A stretch of DNA of 5,395 nt, from positions 1 to 5,395 of the forward strand of contig CANRMG010000120.1 in NCBI GenBank assembly GCA_947631675.1, read 5' to 3'. How positions within the stretch are numbered: position 1 is the stretch's first letter; each line of letters starts with the position of its first letter. Shown here piece after piece: positions 1 to 5,368 of the stretch. Origin of the DNA: an uncultured Oscillospiraceae bacterium (GTDB lineage Bacteria > Bacillota_A > Clostridia > Oscillospirales > Oscillospiraceae). Below the pieces are notes generated by a model. The model was not told where the DNA came from. It ran no database searches and saw only the letters and a list, made by a program, of their open reading frames with translations. The translations under genes and the position numbers were made by a program.

Positions 1-46
1 CCCGCTTATTCCGCCCCCACGCCCCCGTCGAAACCATTGCAGCCCC
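1..46 (-). ncRNA. ssrA: tmRNA (ssrA), 5' end only, cut by the window edge
   Basis: Read on the minus strand from position 46, the sequence begins GGGGCTGCAATGGTTTCGAC and continues with a run of G. This matches the conserved start of tmRNA: GGGGCTG forms one strand of the tRNA-like acceptor stem, and the TTCGAC motif with following G residues forms the reduced D-arm region (E. coli begins GGGGCTGATTCTGGATTCGACGGG). tmRNA with SmpB enters stalled ribosomes, acts first as tRNA-Ala and then as message, and adds a degradation tag to the nascent peptide. The location supports the call, because smpB lies just upstream on the same strand with only ppiB between. The tag reading frame and the 3' half of the acceptor stem lie outside the window, so pairing of the 5' GGGGCTG cannot be checked here. 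The mature 5' end at 46 is set by homology; the primary transcript must start further upstream and be trimmed by RNase P. Confidence 0.85.
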
Positions 47-123
47 TCGTCGGAGCTCGGGCCGCGACCGCGTTTTGTCCGAGCGTTTTACTGGAACGAA
101 AGAAAAGAACGATAAACCGTCTC

Positions 124-132
124 AATATATCA
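124..132 (-). promoter_or_regulatory. Possible extended -10 promoter for ssrA
   Basis: On the minus strand 124-132 reads TGATATATT, which fits the extended -10 pattern TGnTATAAT with one mismatch. No good -35 is present; TCATCA at 18 bases spacing is the best. Transcription would start near 117 and give a leader of about 70 bases before the mature tmRNA end. The alternative is that ssrA is read through from the smpB promoter. The rest of 47-157 shows no gene. Confidence 0.3.
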
Positions 133-157
133 TCGGCCAGCGACCGGTGATGACATT

Positions 158-676
158 TTACGCCTTCTTGGGCTCAGGATAGTCCTGGCCGAAGGTCTCA
201 GCCGTGACCTTGTGCATGATCTGCGGCGTCAGGGGCTTGTCGCCCCATCCGGTCTTGGAGGCAGCGATCTTATCCACCACGTCCATTCCCTCCAGCACCT
301 GGCCGAAGGCGGCGTACTGCCCATCCAGATGGGGGGCGTCCTCATGCATGATGAAGAACTGGCTGCCGGCGGAATCCGGGTCCATGGCCCGGGCCATGCT
401 CAGCACGCCCCGGGTGTGGCGCAGGTCATTGATGTAGCCGTTGGCGGTGAACTCGCCAGGGATGGAGTAGCCGGGGCCGCCGGTGCCGTTTCCCTGGGGG
501 TCGCCGCCCTGGATCATGAAGCCGGGGATGACCCGGTGGAAGATCAGGCCGTTATAAAAGCCCTTGTTCACAAGGGAGAGGAAGTTGTTGACCGTGTTGG
601 GCGCGATCTCGGGATAGAGCTCGGCCTTGATGACGCCGCCGTCCTGCATCTTTATGGTCACGATAGGGTTCTTCAT
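158..676 (-). CDS. ppiB: Peptidyl-prolyl cis-trans isomerase, cyclophilin type
   Basis: Cytoplasmic cyclophilin of 172 residues that speeds cis-trans isomerisation of peptide bonds before proline during folding. It has no signal peptide and is a single domain. Family motifs are plain: [15 protein letters not shown] at 46-60 holds the catalytic arginine (Arg48) and active-site Phe53, Met54 and Gln56; [20 protein letters not shown] at 90-109 forms the substrate pocket; [10 protein letters not shown] is at 116-125. The position of the cyclosporin-contacting tryptophan of human CypA is His116 here, as in many bacterial forms, so poor cyclosporin binding is expected (inference). The start is supported by GGAGG (684-688 on the plus strand) seven bases upstream, and the ATG overlaps the smpB stop codon as ATGA, which implies translational coupling. 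The next gene downstream is ssrA. A role with tagged or rescued proteins is suggested only by position. Confidence 0.95.
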   Translation of the reverse strand: MKNPIVTIKMQDGGVIKAELYPEIAPNTVNNFLSLVNKGFYNGLIFHRVIPGFMIQGGDPQGNGTGGPGYSIPGEFTANGYINDLRHTRGVLSMARAMDPDSAGSQFFIMHEDAPHLDGQYAAFGQVLEGMDVVDKIAASKTGWGDKPLTPQIMHKVTAETFGQDYPEPKKA

Positions 677-1143
677 GCGTTTGCCTCCTTGAATTTCCGG
701 TCCATTTCCCGCCGGGCGCTCTTTTCCGCCGCGTCGGTGCGCTTGTCATAGAGCTTTTTGCCCTTGCACAGCCCCAGCTCCACCTTCACGAGACTGTCCT
801 TGAAGTACAGGCTCAGCGGCACCAGAGCCAGCCCCTCCTGCTGTACCTTCGCGCCCAGGCGGATGATCTCCCGCTTGTGCATGAGAAGGCGCCGGTCCCG
901 GTCCGGGTCGGCGTTGAAGAAGCTCCCCTGCTTATAGGGGCTTATGTGCATGCCCTTCACCCAGAGCTGGCCGTCTTTCACCCGGGCGTAGCAGTCCTTC
1001 AGGTTCAGGGTCCCGGCACGGATGGACTTCACCTCCGTGCCCGTGAGCTCGATACCGGCCTCGTAGCGGTCCAGGACGAAATAGTCGTGCCGCGCCTTCC
1101 GATTCTCCGCGATCAGCTTCGTCCCTTTGCCTCCCGCCGCCAT
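673..1143 (-). CDS. smpB: SsrA-binding protein SmpB
   Basis: Small basic RNA-binding protein of 156 residues, the usual family length, that binds tmRNA and brings it to stalled ribosomes for trans-translation. The whole family signature is visible: ENRKARHDY at 13-21, [12 protein letters not shown] at 31-42, [25 protein letters not shown] at 66-90 and [28 protein letters not shown] at 108-135. These build the OB-fold barrel. They are followed by the lysine- and arginine-rich tail from about 136, which becomes helical in the empty mRNA channel. The start is supported by AGGAGGTGA (1148-1156) four bases upstream of the ATG. A promoter at 1174-1202 precedes it. The gene is translationally coupled to ppiB, and its RNA partner ssrA is the following gene, an arrangement that fits their shared function. 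Confidence 0.98.
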   Translation of the reverse strand: MAAGGKGTKLIAENRKARHDYFVLDRYEAGIELTGTEVKSIRAGTLNLKDCYARVKDGQLWVKGMHISPYKQGSFFNADPDRDRRLLMHKREIIRLGAKVQQEGLALVPLSLYFKDSLVKVELGLCKGKKLYDKRTDAAEKSARREMDRKFKEANA

Positions 1144-1173
1144 CCGCTCACCTCCTCATGTCTCGCTGGATAG

Positions 1174-1202
1174 ATTATACAACATTTTTCCTGGTTTAGC
1201 AA
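1174..1202 (-). promoter_or_regulatory. Sigma-A-type promoter of smpB
   Basis: On the minus strand, TTGCTA (1202-1197) and a perfect TATAAT (1179-1174) are separated by exactly 17 bases. The predicted start is near 1167, giving a leader of roughly 24 bases that contains the strong smpB ribosome binding site. The AT-rich stretch contrasts with the GC-rich genes around it. This promoter would drive smpB-ppiB and perhaps ssrA. Confidence 0.75.
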
Positions 1203-1249
1203 TTCTTACCGCCCACAAAGAAAAAAGTTCACAATTGGGCGTTTTCCCC

Positions 1250-1258
1250 AGTATAGCA
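1250..1258 (-). promoter_or_regulatory. Possible second, upstream promoter for smpB (extended -10)
   Basis: Minus-strand 1258-1250 reads TGCTATACT, an extended -10 (TGnTATAAT with one mismatch), just past the stop codon of the MecA-like gene. No recognisable -35 is present. It would give smpB a leader of about 100 bases. It may be a chance match in AT-rich DNA. Confidence 0.25.
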
Positions 1259-1264
1259 TTCTCC

Positions 1265-1720
1265 CTACCGCGAAAAATAGCGGCTCAGGGTGGCGACGGC
1301 GTCCTCCCGGATGAGACACGTCCCCTGCTCCCGGGCGTGGATCTCCCACATAGGGCCCGTCCCATAGGGCTGGCCGTACTCATACAGGCCCGGTCCCACC
1401 GCCTCCGGGGCCACCGCCAGCACATAGCCCTCCCCCACGGCATACAGGGCGCTGTCCCCGGCCGGGCAGGTGAACGCCCCGCCCAGCAGTTCCTCCAGGT
1501 CCCCGAAATAGAACGCCGCGCGCCGTGGATGGCCCGGCCGGGCGATGACCAGCGTGTCCTGGCCCGCGGCGAAGCACTCCGCTTCCGTCTCCGGCCAGGG
1601 GGCCAGCCCCCGATCCGCCAGGGCCTGCCGCACCAGGCGCAGCATCTGCGCCCGGCTGGGCGGTTCCTCCCTGGATATCCAGATGGACACCGCTGTGTCC
1701 GTGGCCTGTACTGTCTTCAT
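1265..1720 (-). CDS. Compact MecA-like protein (putative ClpC adaptor)
   Basis: Protein of 151 residues, soluble, no signal peptide. Its C-terminal half follows the MecA C-domain of B. subtilis as I recall it: FGDLEELL at 72-79 against FGDFEDVI, ALYAVGEGYVLAV at 91-103 against TLYSFENRYYLYV, and EQGTCLIREDAVATLSRYF at 131-149 against EYGKLIISEHALETIKKHF. The N-terminal half also fits loosely (TAVSIWISREE at 9-19; EAECFAAGQDTLVIARP at 46-62). In MecA the C-domain binds and assembles the ClpC unfoldase, and the N-domain picks substrates. This protein is far shorter than B. subtilis MecA (218 residues) and lacks the acidic linker. The match is from memory and distant, so 'hypothetical protein' is the safe alternative. 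The start at 1720 is chosen because GGGAGGAG lies seven bases upstream. An in-frame ATG at 1786 would add a hydrophobic N-terminus but has no ribosome binding site and would run through the -10 box. It is divergent from the Nudix gene and upstream of smpB. Confidence 0.6.
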   Translation of the reverse strand: MKTVQATDTAVSIWISREEPPSRAQMLRLVRQALADRGLAPWPETEAECFAAGQDTLVIARPGHPRRAAFYFGDLEELLGGAFTCPAGDSALYAVGEGYVLAVAPEAVGPGLYEYGQPYGTGPMWEIHAREQGTCLIREDAVATLSRYFSR

Positions 1721-1727
1721 TATGTAG

Positions 1728-1735
1728 CTCCTCCC
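1728..1735 (-). promoter_or_regulatory. Ribosome binding site fixing the MecA-like start
   Basis: GGGAGGAG on the minus strand, seven bases before the ATG at 1720. It decides against the longer in-frame start at 1786, which has only a T-rich stretch upstream. Confidence 0.85.
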
Positions 1736-1757
1736 AAGCACAAGGTTCCATAGAACG

Positions 1758-1763
1758 ATTATA
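1758..1763 (-). promoter_or_regulatory. -10 box for the MecA-like gene
   Basis: A perfect TATAAT on the minus strand, 37 bases before the chosen start codon, in AT-rich intergenic DNA. No close match to TTGACA occurs at 16 to 18 bases spacing, so the promoter may be weak or activator-dependent. Confidence 0.5.
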
Positions 1764-1798
1764 ATCCAAAGAAATATGAAACGCATAGAATAAAAATG

Positions 1799-1827
1799 TG
1801 GTAATTTTCGAGAGAACGTGTTATACT
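1799..1827 (+). promoter_or_regulatory. Promoter of the Nudix hydrolase gene
   Basis: TGTTATACT at 1819-1827 is an extended -10 (TGnTATAAT with one mismatch). A weak -35, TGGTAA at 1799-1804, lies 17 bases upstream of the TATACT hexamer. Transcription would start near 1834, giving a leader of about 47 bases. Confidence 0.5.
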
Positions 1828-1880
1828 GAGGGAGATTTTGGTATTATGTAACCTATTCAGTCTATCCGGGGAGGGATCGC

Positions 1881-2420
1881 ATGGACAACACAGAAAAGCA
1901 GCTCCGGCGGGTCAGCACCTATCATGGCGTAGTGGTGGACCTGACGGAGGACATGGTGGTCCTGCCCAACGAGGCCGTATCCATCCGGGAGGTGGTACAC
2001 CACCCGGGCGGGGTATGCGTGGCGGCGGTGGACGCAGACAGGAACGTGTTCGTGGTGCGCCAGTACCGCTACCCCTTTGGCCGGGAGCTTCTGGAGCTGC
2101 CGGCGGGAAAGCTGGAAAAGGGCGAGGACCCGCTGCCCGCGGCCAAGCGGGAGCTGAGCGAGGAGACGGGCCTGGAGGCGGACAGCTGGCAGGACATGGG
2201 CTGCATCTACGTCTCCCCGGGCATCTCCACGGAAAAGCTGTACCTCTATCTGGCCACCGGCCTGCACCAGGGCCAGGCCCATCCTGACCCCAACGAGTTC
2301 CTGGATGTGGAAAAAATGCCCCTGCGGGAGCTGGCGGACATGGCCATGGAGGGCGCTGTCCACGACGCAAAGACGGTGGTCGGCGCACTGAAGGCTCTGT
2401 CTTTGCTTGACAGGAATTGA
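1881..2420 (+). CDS. nudF: Nudix hydrolase, ADP-ribose pyrophosphatase type
   Basis: Cytoplasmic enzyme of 179 residues that probably splits ADP-ribose into AMP and ribose 5-phosphate, a clean-up step in NAD turnover. The Nudix box is complete at 76-98 (G, five residues, E, seven residues, REL-S-EE-T-GL), giving the metal-binding glutamates. The segment QYRYPFGRELLELPAGKLE at 61-79 and the SPGISTEKLYLYLA stretch at 112-125 are typical of the ADP-ribose branch, including a proline (Pro113) about 15 residues after the box. Exact substrate is inferred from these features. GGGGAGGG (1868-1875) lies five bases before the ATG. The gene is divergent from the MecA-like gene. The murA promoter begins over its own stop codon, and read-through into murA is possible as no terminator is seen between. 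Confidence 0.92.
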   Translation: MDNTEKQLRRVSTYHGVVVDLTEDMVVLPNEAVSIREVVHHPGGVCVAAVDADRNVFVVRQYRYPFGRELLELPAGKLEKGEDPLPAAKRELSEETGLEADSWQDMGCIYVSPGISTEKLYLYLATGLHQGQAHPDPNEFLDVEKMPLRELADMAMEGAVHDAKTVVGALKALSLLDRN

Positions 2421-2445
2421 TTTTCCTGCACGTTTGTGGTAAAAT
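2417..2445 (+). promoter_or_regulatory. Promoter of the murA operon
   Basis: TTGATT (2417-2422) and TAAAAT (2440-2445) are 17 bases apart, and TGG at 2437-2439 makes the -10 an extended one (TGnTAAAAT). The -35 overlaps the TGA stop of the Nudix gene. Transcription would start near 2452, leaving a leader of about 115 bases before murA. Confidence 0.7.
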
Positions 2446-2508
2446 GTCAACCTGTATGAGAGCGCGGCGCGGTCACACCGCCCAGGGCCTCAAAACTGGT
2501 GACATTTT
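2441..2508 (+). repeat. Nested inverted repeat upstream of murA
   Basis: AAAATGTCA (2441-2449) and TGACATTTT (2500-2508) are perfect complements. Inside them CC/GG (2451-2452 with 2498-2499), TGAG/CTCA (2457-2460 with 2489-2492) and GCGGT/ACCGC around a CAC loop (2469-2481) can pair in register. The outer left arm shares bases with the murA -10 box, so the full fold could form only in RNA read through from the Nudix gene. A transcript begun at the murA promoter would contain just the inner parts. It could also be a DNA-level operator. Function is unknown. Confidence 0.5.
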
Positions 2509-2515
2509 CGGTCCC

Positions 2516-2538
2516 GGAGGCCGGACGTTCCGGTCTCC
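2516..2538 (+). promoter_or_regulatory. Stem-loop in the murA leader
   Basis: GGAGGCCGGA and TCCGGTCTCC pair over ten base pairs (one G-U) around a CGT loop, ending 28 bases before the murA ATG. No U-tract follows, so it is not an ordinary intrinsic terminator. Its left strand (GAGGCC, 2517-2522) is also complementary to GGCCTC at 2486-2491, offering an alternative fold that would break both this hairpin and the TGAG/CTCA pairing upstream. Confidence 0.55.
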
Positions 2539-2566
2539 CCATCCTTATACATAATTGGGAGCGCTT

Positions 2567-3838
2567 ATGGAAAAATACGTTATTCAGGGCGGAAGGCCCC
2601 TGCGGGGCGAGGTGGAGATCTCCGGCGCGAAAAACGCGGCGGTGGCCATCATCCCGGCGGCGCTGATGGTCCGCGGCGTGTGCCGTCTGGAGAACCTGCC
2701 CGAGATCAGCGATACCGACACCCTCCTGCACATTCTGTCCTACCTGGGCGTGCGTGTGAACATGATCAACCGCACCACGGTGGAGCTGGACTGCACCCAC
2801 GTGCAGATGGACATCCTGCCGGAGCGGATGTGGGCCCTGACCCGGAAGATCCGGGCCAGCTATTATCTCATCGGCGCCATGCTGGGCCGCTTCGGCCGGG
2901 CCCGCAGCACCATGCCCGGCGGCTGCAACTTCGGCGTGCGTCCCATCGACCAGCACATCAAGGGCCTGACGGCCCTGGGCGCGGATATGGACGTGTCCGG
3001 CGGCTTCATCACCGCCAAGGCCTCCAGCGACCGGCTGAAGGGCACCACCATCTACCTGGACAAGGTCTCCGTGGGCGCCACCATCAACATCATGATCGCC
3101 GCCGCCACAGCGGAGGGCCGCACGGTCATCGAGAACGTTGCCCGTGAGCCCCACATCGTGGACCTGGCCAACTTCCTGAACTCCATGGGCGCGGACGTGC
3201 GCGGCGCGGGCACCGACGTCATCAAGATCCGGGGCGTCGACCGGCTCCACGGCGGCTCCTATACCCTCATCCCCGACCAGATCGAGGCCGGCACCTACAT
3301 GGCGGCCGTGGCCGCCGCCGGCGGCGCGGTCCGGGTGTCCAACGTGATCCCTAAGCACCTGGAGGTGGAGGAGGGCGACGACTATGTCCTGGTCCGCCGG
3401 GACGGCCCCCTGCACCACGTGAACCTGAAGACCATGCCCTACCCCGGCTTCCCCACCGACATGCAGCCCCAGATGGCGGCCGCGCTGTGCTGCGCCCCCG
3501 GCGCCAGCATCGTCACGGAGGGCGTCTGGGCCAGCGGCCGGTTCAAATACGTGGGAGAGCTGAAAAAGATGGGCGCCCATATCGAAGTCGAGGACCAGTC
3601 CGCCTTCATCCAGGGCGTGGATAAGCTCACCGGCGCGGTGGTGAAGGCCTGCGACCTGCGGGCCGGCGCGGCGGTGGTCATCGCCGGTCTCGCTGCCGAG
3701 GGCGTCACTGAGGTAGAGGACATCACCTACATCGAGCGGGGCTATCAGGACCTGGTGGGCAAGTTCCGGGCCCTGGGCGCGGACATCCGCTGCGTGCAGA
3801 TCCCGGCGGACCGCCCCGCCAACTGGAACGCCGGCTGA
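2567..3838 (+). CDS. murA: UDP-N-acetylglucosamine 1-carboxyvinyltransferase MurA
   Basis: Cytoplasmic enzyme of 423 residues, close to the family length, that transfers enolpyruvate from PEP to UDP-GlcNAc, the first committed step of peptidoglycan synthesis. Two inside-out alpha/beta domains are expected. Lys22-Asn23 (SGAKNA), Arg96 (KIRAS) and the active-site loop [11 protein letters not shown] with Cys120 and Arg125 correspond to E. coli Lys22-Asn23, Arg91, Cys115 and Arg120. Asp298 in FPTDMQPQ matches catalytic Asp305, and RALGADI near the end is also conserved. Cysteine rather than aspartate in the loop predicts fosfomycin sensitivity. One loop is odd: where E. coli has TETVFENRF, this has [10 protein letters not shown] (317-326), one residue longer and without the E-N pair. 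The ATG at 2567 is chosen over a TTG at 2555, because GGGAG (2557-2561) sits five bases ahead of it and MEKYVIQGG is the family N-terminus. It leads a tight gene string, two bases before the yycJ start. Confidence 0.97.
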   Translation: MEKYVIQGGRPLRGEVEISGAKNAAVAIIPAALMVRGVCRLENLPEISDTDTLLHILSYLGVRVNMINRTTVELDCTHVQMDILPERMWALTRKIRASYYLIGAMLGRFGRARSTMPGGCNFGVRPIDQHIKGLTALGADMDVSGGFITAKASSDRLKGTTIYLDKVSVGATINIMIAAATAEGRTVIENVAREPHIVDLANFLNSMGADVRGAGTDVIKIRGVDRLHGGSYTLIPDQIEAGTYMAAVAAAGGAVRVSNVIPKHLEVEEGDDYVLVRRDGPLHHVNLKTMPYPGFPTDMQPQMAAALCCAPGASIVTEGVWASGRFKYVGELKKMGAHIEVEDQSAFIQGVDKLTGAVVKACDLRAGAAVVIAGLAAEGVTEVEDITYIERGYQDLVGKFRALGADIRCVQIPADRPANWNAG

Positions 3839-3840
3839 GG

Positions 3841-4623
3841 ATGCGCCTCGTCGTATTCGCCAGCGGCTCCACGGGCAACTGTGCCTTGGTCCAGGGCGGC
3901 GGCAGGAGCGTCCTTCTGGACGCGGGCCTGTCCGCCCGGCGCATCCGCACCGCTCTGGAGGGCGAGGGCATCGCCCCCGGCTCTCTGGACGGCATATTCA
4001 TCACACACGAACACTCCGACCATGTCTCAGGGCTCCCTGTTTTCACCAGGCAGTTTCCTCTGCCGGTCTTTGCCCCTGGAACGGTGGCCGACGCCTTGCG
4101 CAGGTCCTGTCCGGGGGCCGCGCCGCTTATAAGGGAGCTGACGCCGGAGCGTCCCCTCTCCCTGGGGTGCATGACCGTCACCGCCTTCCCCACCCCCCAC
4201 GACGCCGGCAGCGGCAGCGTGGGCTACCGGATCGAGGCGGACGGGGCGGCGCTCACCTGCGCCACTGACACCGGCTGTGTCACGGACACCATGCTCCGGT
4301 ATTTCGGCCGCTCGGACGCGGCCCTCATCGAGGCCAACCACGACCTGGACATGCTTCGCACCGGCCCCTATCCCGCCTATTTGAAGGCCCGTATCCTCTC
4401 AGACCGGGGCCATCTGTCCAACAACGAGTGCACATGGCTGGCCGCGGTGCTGGCCGGGCAGGGCACGAAAAAGCTGGTGCTGGGGCACCTTTCAAAGAAC
4501 AACAATCTTCCCTCTGTGGCCGACCGCACGGTGCGCCGGGCTCTGGAGGGCACGGACACGGCGCTGTACGTGGCGCCGGAATACGGCCGGCTGGAGGTGG
4601 AGGTGACGCCGTGCTTCGCGTGA
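3841..4623 (+). CDS. yycJ: Metallo-beta-lactamase-fold hydrolase, YycJ/WalJ type
   Basis: Cytoplasmic metal-dependent hydrolase of 260 residues. The N-terminus (FASGSTGNCALV, 6-17, then LLDAGLS, 25-31) is characteristic of the YycJ subgroup. Metal ligands are visible: THEHSDH at 55-61 (HxHxDH), His120-Asp121 in the PHDAGSG stretch, Asp143 in ATDTG, and His216 in LGHLSKNNN. EANHD (164-168) and RGHLSNNE (189-196) are further family signatures. YycJ proteins have been described as nucleases (5' exonuclease activity) and linked to the cell-wall/WalRK locus in Bacillus; no walRK genes are seen here. The start follows the murA stop by two bases, with only GAGG against the ATG, so translation probably depends on coupling to murA. 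Its 3' end carries the rlmH ribosome binding site and overlaps rlmH by 13 bases. Confidence 0.93.
   Translation: MRLVVFASGSTGNCALVQGGGRSVLLDAGLSARRIRTALEGEGIAPGSLDGIFITHEHSDHVSGLPVFTRQFPLPVFAPGTVADALRRSCPGAAPLIRELTPERPLSLGCMTVTAFPTPHDAGSGSVGYRIEADGAALTCATDTGCVTDTMLRYFGRSDAALIEANHDLDMLRTGPYPAYLKARILSDRGHLSNNECTWLAAVLAGQGTKKLVLGHLSKNNNLPSVADRTVRRALEGTDTALYVAPEYGRLEVEVTPCFA
4599..4606 (+). promoter_or_regulatory. Ribosome binding site for rlmH inside the yycJ 3' end
   Basis: GGAGGTGA, a perfect match to the 16S anti-Shine-Dalgarno, four bases before the GTG at 4611. It identifies GTG as the rlmH start, since no ATG gives the expected N-terminus. Confidence 0.85.
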
Positions 4624-5036
4624 GCGTCATCTGCCAGGGCCGACTCAAAGAGCCCTATTACATCGCCGCCTGCGCCGAGTATTTAAAGCGCCTGGGCGCG
4701 TACTGCAAGGCGGAGGTCACGGAGCTTCCCGAGGAGGGAGACGTCGCCGCCCGCATCCCCAAGGGGGCGTACGTGATTGCCCTGTGCATCGAGGGGGAGA
4801 AGCTCTCCAGCCCGCAGCTGGCCGAAAAGCTGGAAAAGCTGGCGGGCCGGGGCGTGAGCCGGATATGCCTTCTCATCGGCGGGTCCGACGGCCTGCCCGA
4901 GGCGGTGAAGGCCGCCGCCGACTACAGGCTCTCCATGTCGGACATGACCTTTCCCCACCATCTGGCCCGGGTGATGGTCCTGGAACAGCTTTACAGGGCC
5001 TTTTCCATCAGTGCCGGGGCAAAATACCACAAATAA
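4611..5036 (+). CDS. rlmH: 23S rRNA (pseudouridine1915-N3)-methyltransferase RlmH
   Basis: SPOUT-class methyltransferase that methylates pseudouridine 1915 of 23S rRNA in the assembled 70S ribosome, using S-adenosylmethionine; family members act as homodimers. The N-terminus (LRVSVICQGRLKEPYY, 2-17) and the knot-forming C-terminus are clear: CLLIGGSDGLP at 86-96 binds the cofactor, and LSMSDMTFPHHLARVMVLEQLYRAFSISAGAKYHK (107-141) is the family ending. The GTG start is set by GGAGGTGA at 4599-4606. The protein has 141 residues against 155 in E. coli. The missing part lies between the first strands and the AYVIALCIEG strand (after about residue 43), where other members have a longer helix and linker. 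The catalytic half is intact, so the gene is probably functional. It overlaps yycJ by 13 bases, and the DUF2007 gene follows 17 bases after its stop. Confidence 0.95.
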   Translation: MLRVSVICQGRLKEPYYIAACAEYLKRLGAYCKAEVTELPEEGDVAARIPKGAYVIALCIEGEKLSSPQLAEKLEKLAGRGVSRICLLIGGSDGLPEAVKAAADYRLSMSDMTFPHHLARVMVLEQLYRAFSISAGAKYHK

Positions 5037-5053
5037 GCTCTTGGAGGTGTCCC

Positions 5054-5368
5054 ATGGACTGGGGACTGCACCGATTCGGAAAAGAATATGACGCGTGGCC
5101 GAAGGACGCCTCCGGCGAGCCGGAGCAGGCTGCGTTTTTGGTCCACTGCTCGCCTCTGGACATGGAGGCGGATATGGTAAGGTCCATGCTGGAGGCCTAC
5201 GGCGTCCCCAGCGTTGCGCAATATCCCGGAGACGGAGCCTTCGGGAAGGTCATGCTCGGCATCAGCGGCAGCGGCACAGACCTCTATGTGCCGGCCAGCC
5301 GCCTGGCCGAAGCCCAGGAGCTTTTGAAAGGAGAACCTGACGATGACGGACTACAGGAAGGAATTTGA
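5054..5368 (+). CDS. DUF2007-domain small protein
   Basis: Small acidic cytoplasmic protein of 104 residues with no signal peptide or membrane segment. Residues 27-92 have the DUF2007 ('putative signal transducing protein') pattern: a first strand (AFLVHCSPLDMEADMVRSMLEAYGVP, 27-52) followed by QYPGDGAFGKVMLG, an LYVPASRLAEAQELL ending, and a charged tail (GEPDDDG). The domain is a small ferredoxin-like fold whose molecular role is not established. The first 26 residues are not part of it and I do not recognise them. GGAGGTGT (5043-5050) lies three bases before the ATG. It follows rlmH closely and overlaps the next gene by 26 bases, so it is part of the operon and may be translationally coupled to the downstream enzyme. 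Confidence 0.82.
   Translation: MDWGLHRFGKEYDAWPKDASGEPEQAAFLVHCSPLDMEADMVRSMLEAYGVPSVAQYPGDGAFGKVMLGISGSGTDLYVPASRLAEAQELLKGEPDDDGLQEGI

Noticed and set aside
131..152. A hairpin after ppiB on the minus strand (CATC/GATG with CCGG/CTGG inside) as a terminator.
   Set aside because: The stem is interrupted by an internal loop and no T-run follows directly. It also overlaps the best candidate ssrA promoter.
151..161. An 11-base word GTAAAATGTCA shared between the minus strand after ppiB and the murA promoter region (2439-2449), as a possible repeated operator.
   Set aside because: Matches of this length are expected by chance in 5.4 kb, and the first copy overlaps the ppiB stop codon.
1221..1250. 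Minus-strand TGGG/CCCA stem followed by six T as a terminator of the MecA-like gene.
   Set aside because: The stem is only four pairs and the T-run begins about nine bases after it, so it does not look like an intrinsic terminator.
1838..2388. Long open frames overlapping the Nudix gene in other frames on both strands.
   Set aside because: They have low-complexity Gly/Pro/Arg/Ala content typical of out-of-frame GC-rich DNA, while the Nudix gene has an intact motif and a ribosome binding site.
2447..3580. A 377-codon minus-strand open frame antisense to murA.
   Set aside because: It is the mirror of a GC-rich gene: low-complexity G, A, H, D and V composition, no family motif, and murA on the other strand is certain.
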